Positions 7,731 through 15,824 of a stretch of 64,000 nucleotides of DNA are shown here, in pieces. Every line of letters begins with the position of its first letter. Position 1 is the first letter of the stretch. The stretch spans positions 124,001 through 188,000 of the forward strand of contig NZ_BMVM01000001.1 in the NCBI RefSeq assembly GCF_014650715.1. Direction: 5' to 3'. The position numbers were made by a program, and so were the translations under genes. The notes under the pieces are model-generated. The model was not told the origin of the DNA, searched no databases, and worked only from the letters and a program-made list of their open reading frames with translations. The DNA comes from Streptomyces bluensis (GTDB lineage: Bacteria; Actinomycetota; Actinomycetes; Streptomycetales; Streptomycetaceae).

Positions 7731-8306
7731 ATGTCTCCTGCGAAAGCCGACGCCACACGCCGTCGCCTGCTGGACGCCGCCACCGAGGACTTCGCCGCCC
7801 ACGGCGTCGCGGGCGCCCGTGTGGACCGCATCGCGGCCGCCGCCGGTGTCAACAAAGCCCAGTTGTACGCCTACTTCGGCGACAAACTCGGCCTGTTCGA
7901 CGCGGTCTTCCGCCTGCACGCCGACGCCGTCGCCGACATCGTCCCGTTCACCGCCACCGACCTCGCCACCTACGCCGTACGGCTGTACGACGCGTTCCTC
8001 GCCCGCCCGGATCTGGTCCGCCTGGTGACATGGGCGGAGCTGGAGGGGATTCACACCGGAAGCCTGGCGCCCGGAAACCCGGCGGTCGCCGCCAAACTGC
8101 GGGCACTCTCCGAGGCACAACGGGACGGCAAGGTCATCACCTCGCTCGACCCCCAGGACATCCTCGCCCTGATCACTTCCATGGCCCTGACCTGGTCCGC
8201 GGCGAGCCCCTACACCACCGCGACGCAGGACGACCGCCCCGAGGAGCACGACCGCCGCCGCCAGGCACTGTCGGCGGCGGTACGCCGGTCGTTCGTCGGC
8301 CCCTGA
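7731..8306 (+). CDS. TetR-family transcriptional regulator
   Basis: A 191-residue one-component repressor. The N-terminal HTH is RRRLLDAATEDFAAHGVAGA, followed by RVDRIAAAAGVNKAQLYAYF and GDKLGLFDAV, the canonical TetR helices with Y-x-Y/HF and the following GxKxxL. The C-terminal ligand domain ends with WSAASPYTTA. It is divergent from an alcohol dehydrogenase, with twin ACCAAC operators between them, one 11 bp from its own start. This points to autoregulation and control of that enzyme. The ligand is probably an alcohol, aldehyde or related metabolite, which is inference. Confidence 0.92.
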   Translation: MSPAKADATRRRLLDAATEDFAAHGVAGARVDRIAAAAGVNKAQLYAYFGDKLGLFDAVFRLHADAVADIVPFTATDLATYAVRLYDAFLARPDLVRLVTWAELEGIHTGSLAPGNPAVAAKLRALSEAQRDGKVITSLDPQDILALITSMALTWSAASPYTTATQDDRPEEHDRRRQALSAAVRRSFVGP

Positions 8307-8473
8307 GGGCCCGTCTTCCAGGCAGCGTTTGAGAAGTAGTCACCAAGTACGCCAGCCACACTGTTGGGGTGGCCTCTGTCACCAGAGGCAAGATGTCCCG
8401 TCCGGAGAGTGTGCACCTATGGCTGCGGTGACCGCCGAACAGGAGCACGTCGGCGCAGTTGCCGCTCAGGTGG

Positions 8474-8797
8474 CTAGCGGCCCAACCATCGGCGCAGGCG
8501 GCGCCCGCCAGGGCGGCGGGCCCGCCGCGTCCGGGCCGCGCTCGTGCCCTCTGAAGTGCGGCTTGTCCACCGTGGGTCGTCGGAGACGACCGGTGTCTGG
8601 CGGTCGGCCTGGGCGCGGATCTCGATCTGGGACTCGTGGGAGGTGATGCGCATGGCCTCCTCCTCGGAGGCCAGCGCGCCGCGTAGAGCGGACCCGGCCA
8701 GTCCGCGGCGGAGCACCAGGCGCTTCAGCCAGGTGAAGAACCCCATCACCGCGATCAGGCAGCCGGACACCACCAGGTAGGGGACGACTTCACTCAT
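8474..8797 (-). CDS. Small membrane protein, unknown function
   Basis: A 107-residue protein with one N-terminal transmembrane helix (PYLVVSGCLIAVMGFFTWL) and a charged cytoplasmic tail containing RITSHESQIEIRAQADRQTP. No family recognised. Its ATG overlaps the end of the upstream gene by 8 bp, so the two form a translationally coupled operon. The C-terminal 25 residues are Arg-rich (RTRRARRPGGRRLRRWLGR), either a basic membrane-proximal tail or a frameshift product. Likely regulated by the divergent TetR at 9239. Confidence 0.6.
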   Translation of the reverse strand: MSEVVPYLVVSGCLIAVMGFFTWLKRLVLRRGLAGSALRGALASEEEAMRITSHESQIEIRAQADRQTPVVSDDPRWTSRTSEGTSAARTRRARRPGGRRLRRWLGR

Positions 8798-9137
8798 GTG
8801 TCACCGCCTTGCCGGCCGTGCCCATGATCTTGACCTCGCCACCCTTCATGTCGCCGCGGATCCGCACCGTGCCGGCATCAAGGTCGACGTCGAAGGGCGG
8901 CTCTTCGGCAGGCCGTACGTTCTTGCGTGTCCGCTCGTCCCGTATCGCCCGCTCAAGCGCCTTCGCCGCAGGGGAACCTTCCAGCATCAGATCCACCCCC
9001 ATGGCTTTCAGCCCTTTGCTCTTTCGCCAGTACACCCAGCCGCGAGCCTCCAGCCACAGCAGGGCACGGTCCATCGCCCAGCAGAGCACCGTCAGCGCAC
9101 CGACGCCTCCCGCCACGATGGCCACCACCTCGATCAT
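8790..9137 (-). CDS. Small membrane protein, unknown function
   Basis: A 115-residue protein beginning MIEVVAIVAGGVGALTVLCW with a single N-terminal transmembrane helix. A soluble tail with a predicted helix (AAKALERAIRDERTRKN) follows, and then a beta-rich end, DVDLDAGTVRIRGDMKGGEV. It is the first gene of a two-gene operon; the next gene starts inside its last codons. Its start lies about 50 bp from a 34-bp palindrome shared with a divergent tetR gene. I recognise no family. The pair may form a small membrane complex. Confidence 0.65.
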   Translation of the reverse strand: MIEVVAIVAGGVGALTVLCWAMDRALLWLEARGWVYWRKSKGLKAMGVDLMLEGSPAAKALERAIRDERTRKNVRPAEEPPFDVDLDAGTVRIRGDMKGGEVKIMGTAGKAVTHE

Positions 9138-9186
9138 TACCGGGCGGACTCCTGCCTTATCCGAAGCGCCAAGCGACCCTCACTAT

Positions 9187-9220
9187 AGTAACGTAGCGTT
9201 TCCAGAAACGCACTGTTACT
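9187..9220. promoter_or_regulatory. 34-bp TetR operator
   Basis: A long inverted repeat. The inner arms GCGTTTC and GAAACGC flank a CA centre, and the outer arms AGTAAC and GTTACT are in register, with only the three bases between inner and outer arms unmatched. It sits between the divergent tetR gene and the two-membrane-protein operon. A minus-strand TATAGT hexamer overlaps its left edge, so binding would block that promoter. Confidence 0.75.
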
Positions 9221-9238
9221 GAATGTGAGGCAGATCAG

Positions 9239-9841
9239 GTGCGCAGGTTGACACGGGCTGAGCAGCAGCAGGTCACGCACGAGCGACTGTTGGAGGCAGG
9301 CCGCTCGGTGCTCCAGCGCCGGGGGTTCTTGGCGGCAACGGTCGACGAGATCGCCGAGGAGGCCGGCTACACGCGAGGCGCCGTGTACAAGCACTTCGGA
9401 GGCAAGGAGGGCTTGTGGCAGGCCGCCGTCGATGCCCACACCGAGGCGCACCTGCAACTGCTCGGCGAAACCCTGGACCGGGTGTCCAGTCGGCAGGAGC
9501 TGATCGCCGCGCTGATCCCGAGCGCCTTCACCGACGACCAGGACGCGGCGAGGTGGAGCACCGCCGCCATGGAGTTCATGGCCTCGGTGACGCGTCACCC
9601 CGAGGCCGCGGCCGTCTCGGTAGCTGCTCAGCGCCGCCATGAGGAGCAGATCGTCGCCTTGCTGGAGGGCACTTGCCGACGCCTGCACATCCAGCCCGCC
9701 ATTCCGCTGGAGCAGCTTGTCGTGGTGCTGGGTGCGCTGGGCGGCAGCCTCGGTCTACGGGCGGCGGTGGACCCCGCCACAGATGTGGCGGCCCTAGCCG
9801 CTGGCGTCATGACGGTCATGTTCCCCGAGCCGCAGGAGTGA
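9239..9841 (+). CDS. TetR-family transcriptional regulator
   Basis: A 200-residue regulator starting at GTG 9239 with GAGG at 9227-9230. The HTH region is LLEAGRSVLQRRGFLAATVD, then EIAEEAGYTRGAVYKHFGGK and EGLW, a typical TetR N-terminus. The C-terminal domain is helical, with RWSTAAMEFMASVTRHPEAA. It is divergent from two small membrane proteins. The 34-bp palindrome directly upstream is the likely operator for itself and for that pair. Efflux or membrane-stress sensing is common for such pairs, but no transporter is present here, so the signal is unknown. Confidence 0.9.
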   Translation: MRRLTRAEQQQVTHERLLEAGRSVLQRRGFLAATVDEIAEEAGYTRGAVYKHFGGKEGLWQAAVDAHTEAHLQLLGETLDRVSSRQELIAALIPSAFTDDQDAARWSTAAMEFMASVTRHPEAAAVSVAAQRRHEEQIVALLEGTCRRLHIQPAIPLEQLVVVLGALGGSLGLRAAVDPATDVAALAAGVMTVMFPEPQE

Positions 9842-9897
9842 GCCCCCCGCTCGGCAAAAATATCGGAATCCTGGCTGACCAGTGGGGAGATGTTGGT

Positions 9898-10582
9898 ATG
9901 GCTCGTGAGGACCTGACAGATGAACAGTGGAAGCGGCTGGAGCCGCTGTTGCCGCCGATTCCGAAGGTGGGGCGTCCGCCGAGGAACCGGCGTCAGGCCT
10001 TCGGATGGGATCTGGTGGCGGGCCAGAACCGGCTCACCCTGGCGGGATGTTAGCCAAGCGGTACGGGCCGTGGGGGGACCGTGTACTCGGTCTCCCCGCG
10101 ATGGCAGCTCGAAGGCACCTGGGCTCGCATCCTCGAATGGCTCCAGGTCAAAGCCGATGCCGCCGGTGAGATCGAGTGGGAGGTGTCCGTTGACTCGACC
10201 GTGTGCCGTGCCCACCAGCACGCTGCCGGGGCCCGCCAAAAGGGGCTGGTGATCCGGGCCGGACATGTCCGCACGGCCTGGCGGACGAGCCGGATGACCA
10301 CGGACTCGGCCACTCCCGCGGCGGCCTGACGACAAAGATCCACCTGGCAGTGGACGCCTCTGGTCACGTCCTGGCCGTCACAATCACCAGCGGACAGCGT
10401 GGGGATGCACCGCAGTTCAACCGCTTCATGGCAAGGATCCGCGTCGCCCGCATCGACAGCGGACGCCCGCGTACCCGGCCGTCACGCGTGATCGCCGACC
10501 GTGCATATTCGTCCCGGGCGATCCGCTCCTACCTGCGTCGTCGGCGGATCGCGCACACGATCCCGGAGAAGCAGCGTGACGC
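9898..10582 (+). pseudogene. IS5-family transposase remnant
   Basis: Starts MAREDLTDEQWKRLEPLLPP, then IPKVGRPPRNRRQ, the usual IS5 N-terminus. It then runs through several frames: WQLEGTWARILEWLQVKADA, EVSVDSTVCRAHQHAAGARQ with the first catalytic Asp, GLTTKIHLAVDASGHVLAVT, and VIADRAYSSRAIRSYLRRRR with the second Asp. After RRIAHTIPEKQRDA the match stops abruptly near 10582 and a VOC-protein fragment begins on the other strand. The terminal Glu region and the right end are missing. At least three frameshifts are present, so it is inactive. Confidence 0.88.
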
Positions 10583-10742
10583 CGTTGCCGAGGTAGGCGG
10601 GCAGGAACGGTGCGAACGAGGCGCCCACTTCGAGGCCCAGGACTGTGGTGAGGAACTCGGTCGAACAATGCCGGTCCGAGGCTTATACGGCGGTGTGGTT
10701 CCGGTCGACGCTGCACTGCTGCTGATGCTGTACGTGAGGCAT
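10577..10742 (-). pseudogene. VOC-family (glyoxalase-like) protein, truncated with nonsense codon
   Basis: The minus strand reads MPHVQHQQQCSVDRNHTAV, then a TAA stop where a Tyr would be expected. It continues in the same frame as ASDRHCSTEFLTTVLGLEVG, then ASFAPFLPAYLGNGVTLL. This is the first strand-helix-strand unit of a VOC domain (LNHTAVYASD...EFLTxVLGLxVG...F.PV.L.NGVTL). The rest of the domain is cut off at the edge of the IS5 remnant, so insertion or deletion by that element removed the catalytic part. Confidence 0.6.
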
Positions 10743-10938
10743 ATGAGGTGTCTCCGGTGTCGTCGTGGTCAGGGGGCAGTACACGGCGCCCGGCTGAGCA
10801 TCCGGCTTCAGCCGGCCACCGCAAGCCGGGCAGATCCGCCCGAGCTGTCGACCGCCGACGCCAGGCACCCAACTCGGCTACGAGCCACGACACCCCTCCC
10901 GACAGGGATCAAAGACAGTCACTGAGCTTGTTCTTTAT

Positions 10939-12373
10939 CTACCAAGATCTTCCGGGTTTGCCGATGGCCTTGAGTGTCTCGGGGCGTTTGACGGTCTTAC
11001 CGGCGTCGTAGCGGGCTGCCCGATGTTTGTTCTTGGAGCCGAGCGGCCGTCCGGGGCCCGCGCCTCGGGGTTTGAGCACACGCGTCGGGCAGGCGAGGTA
11101 GGCGCGGGTGTTCCTGAACCCCCGGCGGACACGAGCGGGGGTGAGCCGATCGGAAGTGGCGGGGGCTTTCCCAGGACCGGTGGAAGTCCGCGGCGAGCGG
11201 CCGAGTGAGCTGGAGTTGGGTGTGAGCGACGATCAGGAGCCAGGTACAGCGGTCCGCCGCCTCGGGAGTACGGAGTTTCGGAGTGGTCCAGCCCAGGGTC
11301 TGCTTCGCGAAACGGAAGGTGTGCTCAGATCGAAGCGGCGGAGAAATGCCTGCCAGAAACGGTCCACGTCGTCCGAGGTGGCGCCGGTCTTGAGGGACCA
11401 CAACCACACCGGCGGGGAATCCCGCTCTTTCAATAGATACTCAACCTTCAAGCCCATCAACGTCCCTTCGACCACAGGAAGTTCACCGCCGTGGTCGAGC
11501 CATGAAGAGCAGTGGGTGAGCCGTGGGTGGACCCGGTCCCACGCCTGGGTCTCGGCCTTGCCGTAGTTGGTGTGTCCGTGACCGTGGTGATCGCGGGCTC
11601 GGGCCGGATCTCCGGCTTGGTGAAGCGGAATTCCGCGCCGTGCTTTGGCGGCCGACCGGTGACGCCTTGCGTCCAGGGGTGGTTTCAGCAGACGCATCAC
11701 GCAGTCGGAGCGGACCCGGCCGACCAGCTCGACCGGCAGGTCGCGCAAGACCCAGGCCAGACGGGTGACGTCATAGCCGGCGTCGCTGACGATCACGATA
11801 TGCGGGTCTCCGGTCTGCCACAGGCCTGCGGCGATGAGCCGCTCGACGACACCCCTCAACTGGACGGCGGTGATTGCCGTCGCGTCGTCCGCAGGACCGA
11901 GCCGCACCGCGTCCAGAACCGCGGTCCAGGACGTGGCACCCGGCTCCAGCACCGCTACGAAGGAGTAGGGCCAGCCCGGAATGAACTGCGAGGCTGTCTT
12001 TGCCCGGCCGTAGACATGGCAGAACAGTCGCTCCGCCGAGCACGGCACGCCCGAGCGAAGCCACGGCGACACATCGACCGCCAGGACCAGGCGCCCCAGT
12101 CGAAACGCGGCAGCAACAGCCCGGCCAGCACTTGCCGCCGACCGATGTCAATCCGGCCGTGGCTCAAGCCGCCGTACATCGCTCCGTGCCCACGACGATG
12201 CTCGGGCAACAGCGTCAAGTCCCCACCGGGGACTTCACCGCCCCGTCCGCTCACAACACCGCGTCCACCAGCTCGAACAATTCGTCACACCGGGCGGCCA
12301 GACACTCATAGAACTCACCCCGAAAGCGCGATGCTTCCCTCTGGACAGCACCAGGCAACAGACTCGCCCTCAC
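10939..12373 (-). pseudogene. Large DDE transposase (IS701-like), frameshifted
   Basis: A nearly full-length transposase gene, about 478 codons. A GTG at 12373 gives MRASLLPGAVQREASRFRGE, then FYECLAARCDELFELVDAVL. A shift follows, then DLTLLPEHRRGHGAMYGGLS and HGRIDIGRRQVLAG. A second shift near 12097 leads to DVSPWLRSGVPCSAERLFCH and VIVSDAGYDVTRLAWVLRDL, with the catalytic-type Asp. After further shifts HTFRFAKQTLGWTTPKLRTP carries the conserved Glu-side helix region. The tail KRPETLKAIGKPGRSW reaches the stop at 10939. It resembles the Streptomyces putative transposase family NF041680, from memory. It is inactive because of several frameshifts. Confidence 0.8.
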
Positions 12374-12659
12374 GGCCCTCGTCGTGGTCACGTGCACCTT
12401 GGTCGGAGCACAGGATCAGACGAAGGCCGCCCCCACGTCCGGCGAATCCCCAGGTGAGCCACCCACGTCGAGACACCATTCGATGCCAGAAGATAACGAA
12501 CAGAAACGGCGCCGCCTCACCCCTCGTCCTGCAGGGGTGCACAAGCTTCTCTCCGGCCGGGCAGGCTGTGGTGCCGGAGCACTCCACAGAAACCGCGAGG
12601 CGGCTTCATGTCACCACAGAGGGTTGTGTGAGCACGGACAGCCGGATAGGACTGTCCGC
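12374..12659. other. Intergenic, no gene recognised
   Basis: The 286 bp between the transposase remnant and the DUF4333 gene should hold the transposon left end and the DUF4333 promoter. No terminal inverted repeat could be paired by eye. Confidence 0.4.
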
Positions 12660-13010
12660 GTGACTGATCAACGCAGCTTCGCCCGTACCGTCATCGCGCT
12701 CTCCCTGGCAGTGACCGCCTGTTGTGCACTCACTTTCACCATCATGCTGCTGTCCGGGAGTCCCGCCGTGCAGCCGCAGCGTGTCCTGGATCAGGACGCG
12801 CTGGCGCGGGCGGTGCTCAACAACGTCAACTCCGCCGACTTCGCCAAGCCCCCGACCATCGACGATGTCACCTGCCCCGCTTCCATCCCCGTCGAGACGG
12901 GCCGGGAGTTCGAGTGCAAGGTCAACGGTGTCGGCGACGGCAACCGCAGCGGCCATGCCTGGGTCAAGGTGAAGATCAAGGACGATCAGGGCGACCTGTC
13001 ACTGGGCTGA
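12660..13010 (+). CDS. DUF4333-containing membrane-anchored protein
   Basis: A 116-residue protein from GTG 12660. An N-terminal transmembrane helix (TVIALSLAVTACCALTFTIM) is followed by an extracytoplasmic DUF4333 domain. The hallmark CP...G..F.C pattern is seen as DDVTCPASIPVETGREFECK, with two cysteines probably forming a disulphide. The domain is found in small actinobacterial envelope proteins of unknown role. The gene is alone, flanked by a transposase remnant upstream and unassigned DNA downstream. Confidence 0.8.
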   Translation: MTDQRSFARTVIALSLAVTACCALTFTIMLLSGSPAVQPQRVLDQDALARAVLNNVNSADFAKPPTIDDVTCPASIPVETGREFECKVNGVGDGNRSGHAWVKVKIKDDQGDLSLG

Positions 13011-13435
13011 GGAACGGCAGAGCGGGCGAGCGGGACCGCAGCCGCGGCATCGGGCCTTCCCGGCCCCGGCTGGCGGCAGTAGTGGACACCTATGGGCCCA
13101 GCCCCCGCTCCAGACCAGGGGTAAGACCGTCAAACGCCCCGGGACACTCAAGGCCATCGAGGGGCGCCGACCGCGGCCGGCGCCCCGGGTTCCTCAGTGG
13201 CGGCGGCCCCGCCGCACCCTCAGCTCGTCGAACCGGCACGTCGCCGTCCAGGACCCGCTGCCGGGCCCTGCGGTACGGCTCGGCGGCCGGTTCCGTCGGC
13301 ACGATCACACCGAACCGCAGTGTGTAGTTGTCGAGCATCATGTCGGCGAACAGCGGCAAGGCGGCCCGGTGCAACGGATCTGCCGCCATTGGATCGGGCC
13401 TCCCGGCGGCCATGTCATGTCCGTACGGTGACCAC
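13011..13435. other. Unassigned DNA, possible minus-strand coding remnant
   Basis: The only protein-like segment is on the minus strand: PLHRAALPLFADMMLDNYTL, then RFGVIVPTEPAAEPYRRARQ (about 13230-13370). It is coding-like in composition but matches no family I know and has no clear start or stop, so no gene is called. Confidence 0.4.
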
Positions 13436-13774
13436 ATGGGCAAGGACGGTATGTCCCGGCTACGACTTGTCGCGGTCGCGGACGACGACACAGGTCCGCG
13501 GTTGTGCCGGGGGTGCGGTGGTCCGCTGGCGCAGTCGTCGAAGACGACGGCGGTGTCTGTTCGTCCGTCTGCCGGTCGCGGCATTGGCGGCGATGCGGCG
13601 GGCTCGGGCGAGGGCCGAGGGCCGGCGGTGCAGTCCGGCGTGCCGTCCAGCTGCCCGGAGTGCGGGGCGTCGTGGACGGTCGGGGTCGAACCTCCTGCCT
13701 CGACAACGTACTGCTCTCCCGCCTGCCGCAAACGGGCCTTGCACAGGCGGGGCGCGGCGGACGCCCGGTTGTGA
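13436..13774 (+). CDS. Small zinc-ribbon-like protein
   Basis: A 112-residue protein starting MGKDGMSRLRLVAVADDDTG. It has two Cys pairs suggesting zinc ribbons: LCRGCGGPL near the N-terminus, and CPECGASWTV followed by YCSPACRKRALHRR at the C-terminus. No enzymatic domain is visible. Such short CxxC/CxPAC proteins occur in Streptomyces as uncharacterised proteins. It lies immediately upstream of decayed DNA leading into a zeta-toxin pseudogene, so it may be a surviving fragment of the same element. Confidence 0.5.
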   Translation: MGKDGMSRLRLVAVADDDTGPRLCRGCGGPLAQSSKTTAVSVRPSAGRGIGGDAAGSGEGRGPAVQSGVPSSCPECGASWTVGVEPPASTTYCSPACRKRALHRRGAADARL

Positions 13775-14099
13775 GACCGCGCATTCGACGGCTGTCATCG
13801 TGCTCACTGCGAAGTCGTGCGCCCTGGCGGGTGCCTGGTCTGGTCGGATGGTGCGATGTGACGGCCTGCCGGGGCGAGTTGACGGGGACCGCTTTCTCGC
13901 CGAAGACGCTGCCGGAGGCGGCCAGTGCGTGTCCTGGAAGAACCATGACAGGTGCGCGAGGAACCTGCTGGCCACGCCGGCCGCCATCGAGGACGAGCAG
14001 CTCGCCGACCGCGTCACCGTCGTACGGCGCGACGGCACCGTTCTGTACGCCGACGAACTCACCGCCGAAGGCGGTTGGCGGCGTCGGCCCGCTGCGGCG
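13775..14099 (+). other. Decayed coding DNA upstream of zeta remnant
   Basis: A coding-like stretch on the plus strand reads NLLATPAAIEDEQLADRVTV, then VRRDGTVLYADELTAEGG (about 13970-14080), with no start and no recognised family. It could be the tail of a partner gene of the zeta-type toxin or part of its N-terminal extension. Confidence 0.35.
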
Positions 14100-15125
14100 C
14101 GGGTGGTGCAGCAGGAGCGTCGCGGCCGTGGACCGCGCCCGGGACCGCCTCTTTCCGCCGCGAGCTGGCCCGTATACGGACCGGCGCGTACACGCGGAAC
14201 TCGTCAGCGAGGACCGGCGCCTGGCCGTGCAGCGGGACACCGAGCGCGCGGCGACCTGGTCCTATCCGGTCCGCCGCATCGCCCAGCCCGGCAGACGCGC
14301 GTCCGGCGTCGACTACCACCGGGTCTCGCCCGGCGAACACCGCCGGATCTTCAACGAGCTGATCGCCCCGTCGTACCTGAACCGCATGCTGCGGTGACAG
14401 CCTCGGGCCCGCCGACCTCCCCGGGACGACCCACACGCCGTGTACGTCCTCGGTCAGCCCGGAGCGGGCATACTCCTGGCTGCCAGGATGGTCTGCCGCG
14501 CCATGCGGCCTGGCACGGCCCGTCTGGTCGGCAACGACTTCAAGGCCTCGCACCCCCGACTACTACCAGGTGCTGCGCGACGATCCCCGCAGCGCCGGGG
14601 CCGCGATCCGAGCCGACTACAAGTCGTGGTTCACCCAGGCTGAGAGTACGTACGCCTGAGGCGCGGCGATGTCCTGATCGGGGGCGCCCCCGGCAGCGCG
14701 GAGGAGTTCTTCGACAGCGCGCTGCCGTTTGTGACCACCGGCCATCCGGTCGAACTCGTGGTCCTGGCCGTACGCGAAGCCGACAGCCGACTCGCCACCG
14801 CGCTGCGCCCGGGCAATGCAACGCGGCGGCACCGGCTGGTTCACCACTCGCGGGGCACGACACATGCTTCCGCGCGCTCGCCGACGTCGTCGCCGTCGCT
14901 GAGCGGCACCCGCAGATCGCGGCCGTGACCGTGATCCGCCGGGGCGGCCACGCCCTGTTGCGCCACGAGGCCGGCGGCGCCGGGCAGGCATCGTGGGCGC
15001 TGACGGCGGAACGGCTCCGCCCCTACACCGAGCAGGAGGCCGCCGCGTTTCTCCGCCTCCACCAGGCGCTGCGCCGGGCGCTCCCGCGGTACCGGGCTGA
15101 GCTGGACGAGATTGCAGCACTCCAC
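14100..15125 (+). pseudogene. Zeta-toxin-family kinase, degenerate
   Basis: Zeta toxins phosphorylate UDP-N-acetylglucosamine or related substrates and poison wall synthesis. Reading across three frames gives VDYHRVSPGEHRRIFNELIA and PSYL, then AVYVLGQPGAGILLAARMVC, then TARLVGNDFKASHPDYYQVL. RGDVLIGGAPGSAEEFFDSA, FVTTGHPVELVVLAVREADS and PQIAAVTVIRRGGHALLRHE follow, ending AFLRLHQALRRALPRYRAEL. The Walker A motif should read GxPGAGK(T/S); here Lys-Thr is replaced by Ile-Leu. With at least three frameshifts it cannot be active. No antitoxin-like partner is intact. Confidence 0.78.
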
Positions 15126-15155
15126 CCCGGATCGCGGATCGCGGATCGCGCTGGA

Positions 15156-15722
15156 TCAGCTGCGCAGCCCCCGCAGCATCACCCCCAGATAGCGGCGACC
15201 GGAGTCAAGGCGCTCTTCTTGGCCGTCGGCGTGGACGCCTGCGGCGTAGGCGATTCCGCACATGAGGGGTAGCAGGTCGTCCCAGGTGACGACGCCCTGA
15301 ACGGATCCCGCCGCCTGTGCGTGCTTGAGCAGGCGGCCGGCGAGCGCGTCCAGCGTGGCGGTGAGCTCCCGGGTGCGGGGCAGAACATGTTCGGGGGCGG
15401 CGCGGACGAGGGTGATGGAGGGGTCGGTCAGCTGCATCGTGAGGGTGGTGCCGAGGAAGCCGGTCAGGGCGCCCCAAGGGTCCTCCTCGGTCAGGGCCTG
15501 CTCCGCGCGGGTGATCAGAGCCTCCAGGCCCGGGGTCGCCACGGTCTCCATCAACGCCTCGGGCGTCGGGAAGTGCCGGTAGGTCGTGGCCACCCCCACG
15601 CCGGCAAGACGGGCGATGTCGTTGAGCTGCAAGGGGGTGCCTTCGTCGATGAGCCGGCGGGCCACATCGAGGATGCACTGCCGGTTGCGGGCGGCGTCCT
15701 TGCGCATCGATGGAGGGGTCAT
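15156..15722 (-). CDS. TetR-family transcriptional regulator
   Basis: A 188-residue repressor. The HTH is NRQCILDVARRLIDEGTPLQ, then LNDIARLAGVGVATTYRHFP and TPEALMETV, a standard TetR head with the T-x-YRHF recognition helix. The C-terminal domain contains WDDLLPLMCGIAYAAGVHAD, frequent in actinobacterial TetR proteins. It is divergent from an epoxide-hydrolase-like gene. Two GGAT...TCATCC sites in the roughly 100-bp gap are the likely operators. ATG 15722 was preferred over the GTG two codons upstream; neither has a strong ribosome binding site. Confidence 0.9.
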   Translation of the reverse strand: MTPPSMRKDAARNRQCILDVARRLIDEGTPLQLNDIARLAGVGVATTYRHFPTPEALMETVATPGLEALITRAEQALTEEDPWGALTGFLGTTLTMQLTDPSITLVRAAPEHVLPRTRELTATLDALAGRLLKHAQAAGSVQGVVTWDDLLPLMCGIAYAAGVHADGQEERLDSGRRYLGVMLRGLRS

Positions 15723-15737
15723 GCCCACAGCATAAGT

Positions 15738-15750
15738 GGATGAGTCATCC
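15738..15750. promoter_or_regulatory. TetR operator A (GGATGA-G-TCATCC)
   Basis: A perfect 6-bp inverted repeat around one G, just upstream of the tetR start. The flanks (AGT before, GGTT after) are nearly repeated at operator B. Confidence 0.7.
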
Positions 15751-15770
15751 GGTTCGCGTTACGTTGAAGT

Positions 15771-15783
15771 GGATAGTTCATCC
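15771..15783. promoter_or_regulatory. TetR operator B (GGATAGTTCATCC)
   Basis: A second copy of the GGAT-N5-ATCC site, with the same AGT prefix and a GTTT suffix, 33 bp (about three turns) from operator A and on the hydrolase side of the gap. The left arm has a GA-to-AG change relative to A. Together they form a two-site divergent control region. Confidence 0.65.
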
Positions 15784-15824
15784 GTTTCGATGTGGCGCCT
15801 TCGCGGCCCCGAGGAGAAACCACC

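Noticed and set aside
13197..15272. A 691-codon open frame on the plus strand
   Set aside because: It joins parts of several decayed genes out of their true frames. The recognisable zeta-toxin pieces change frame within it, so it is not one protein.
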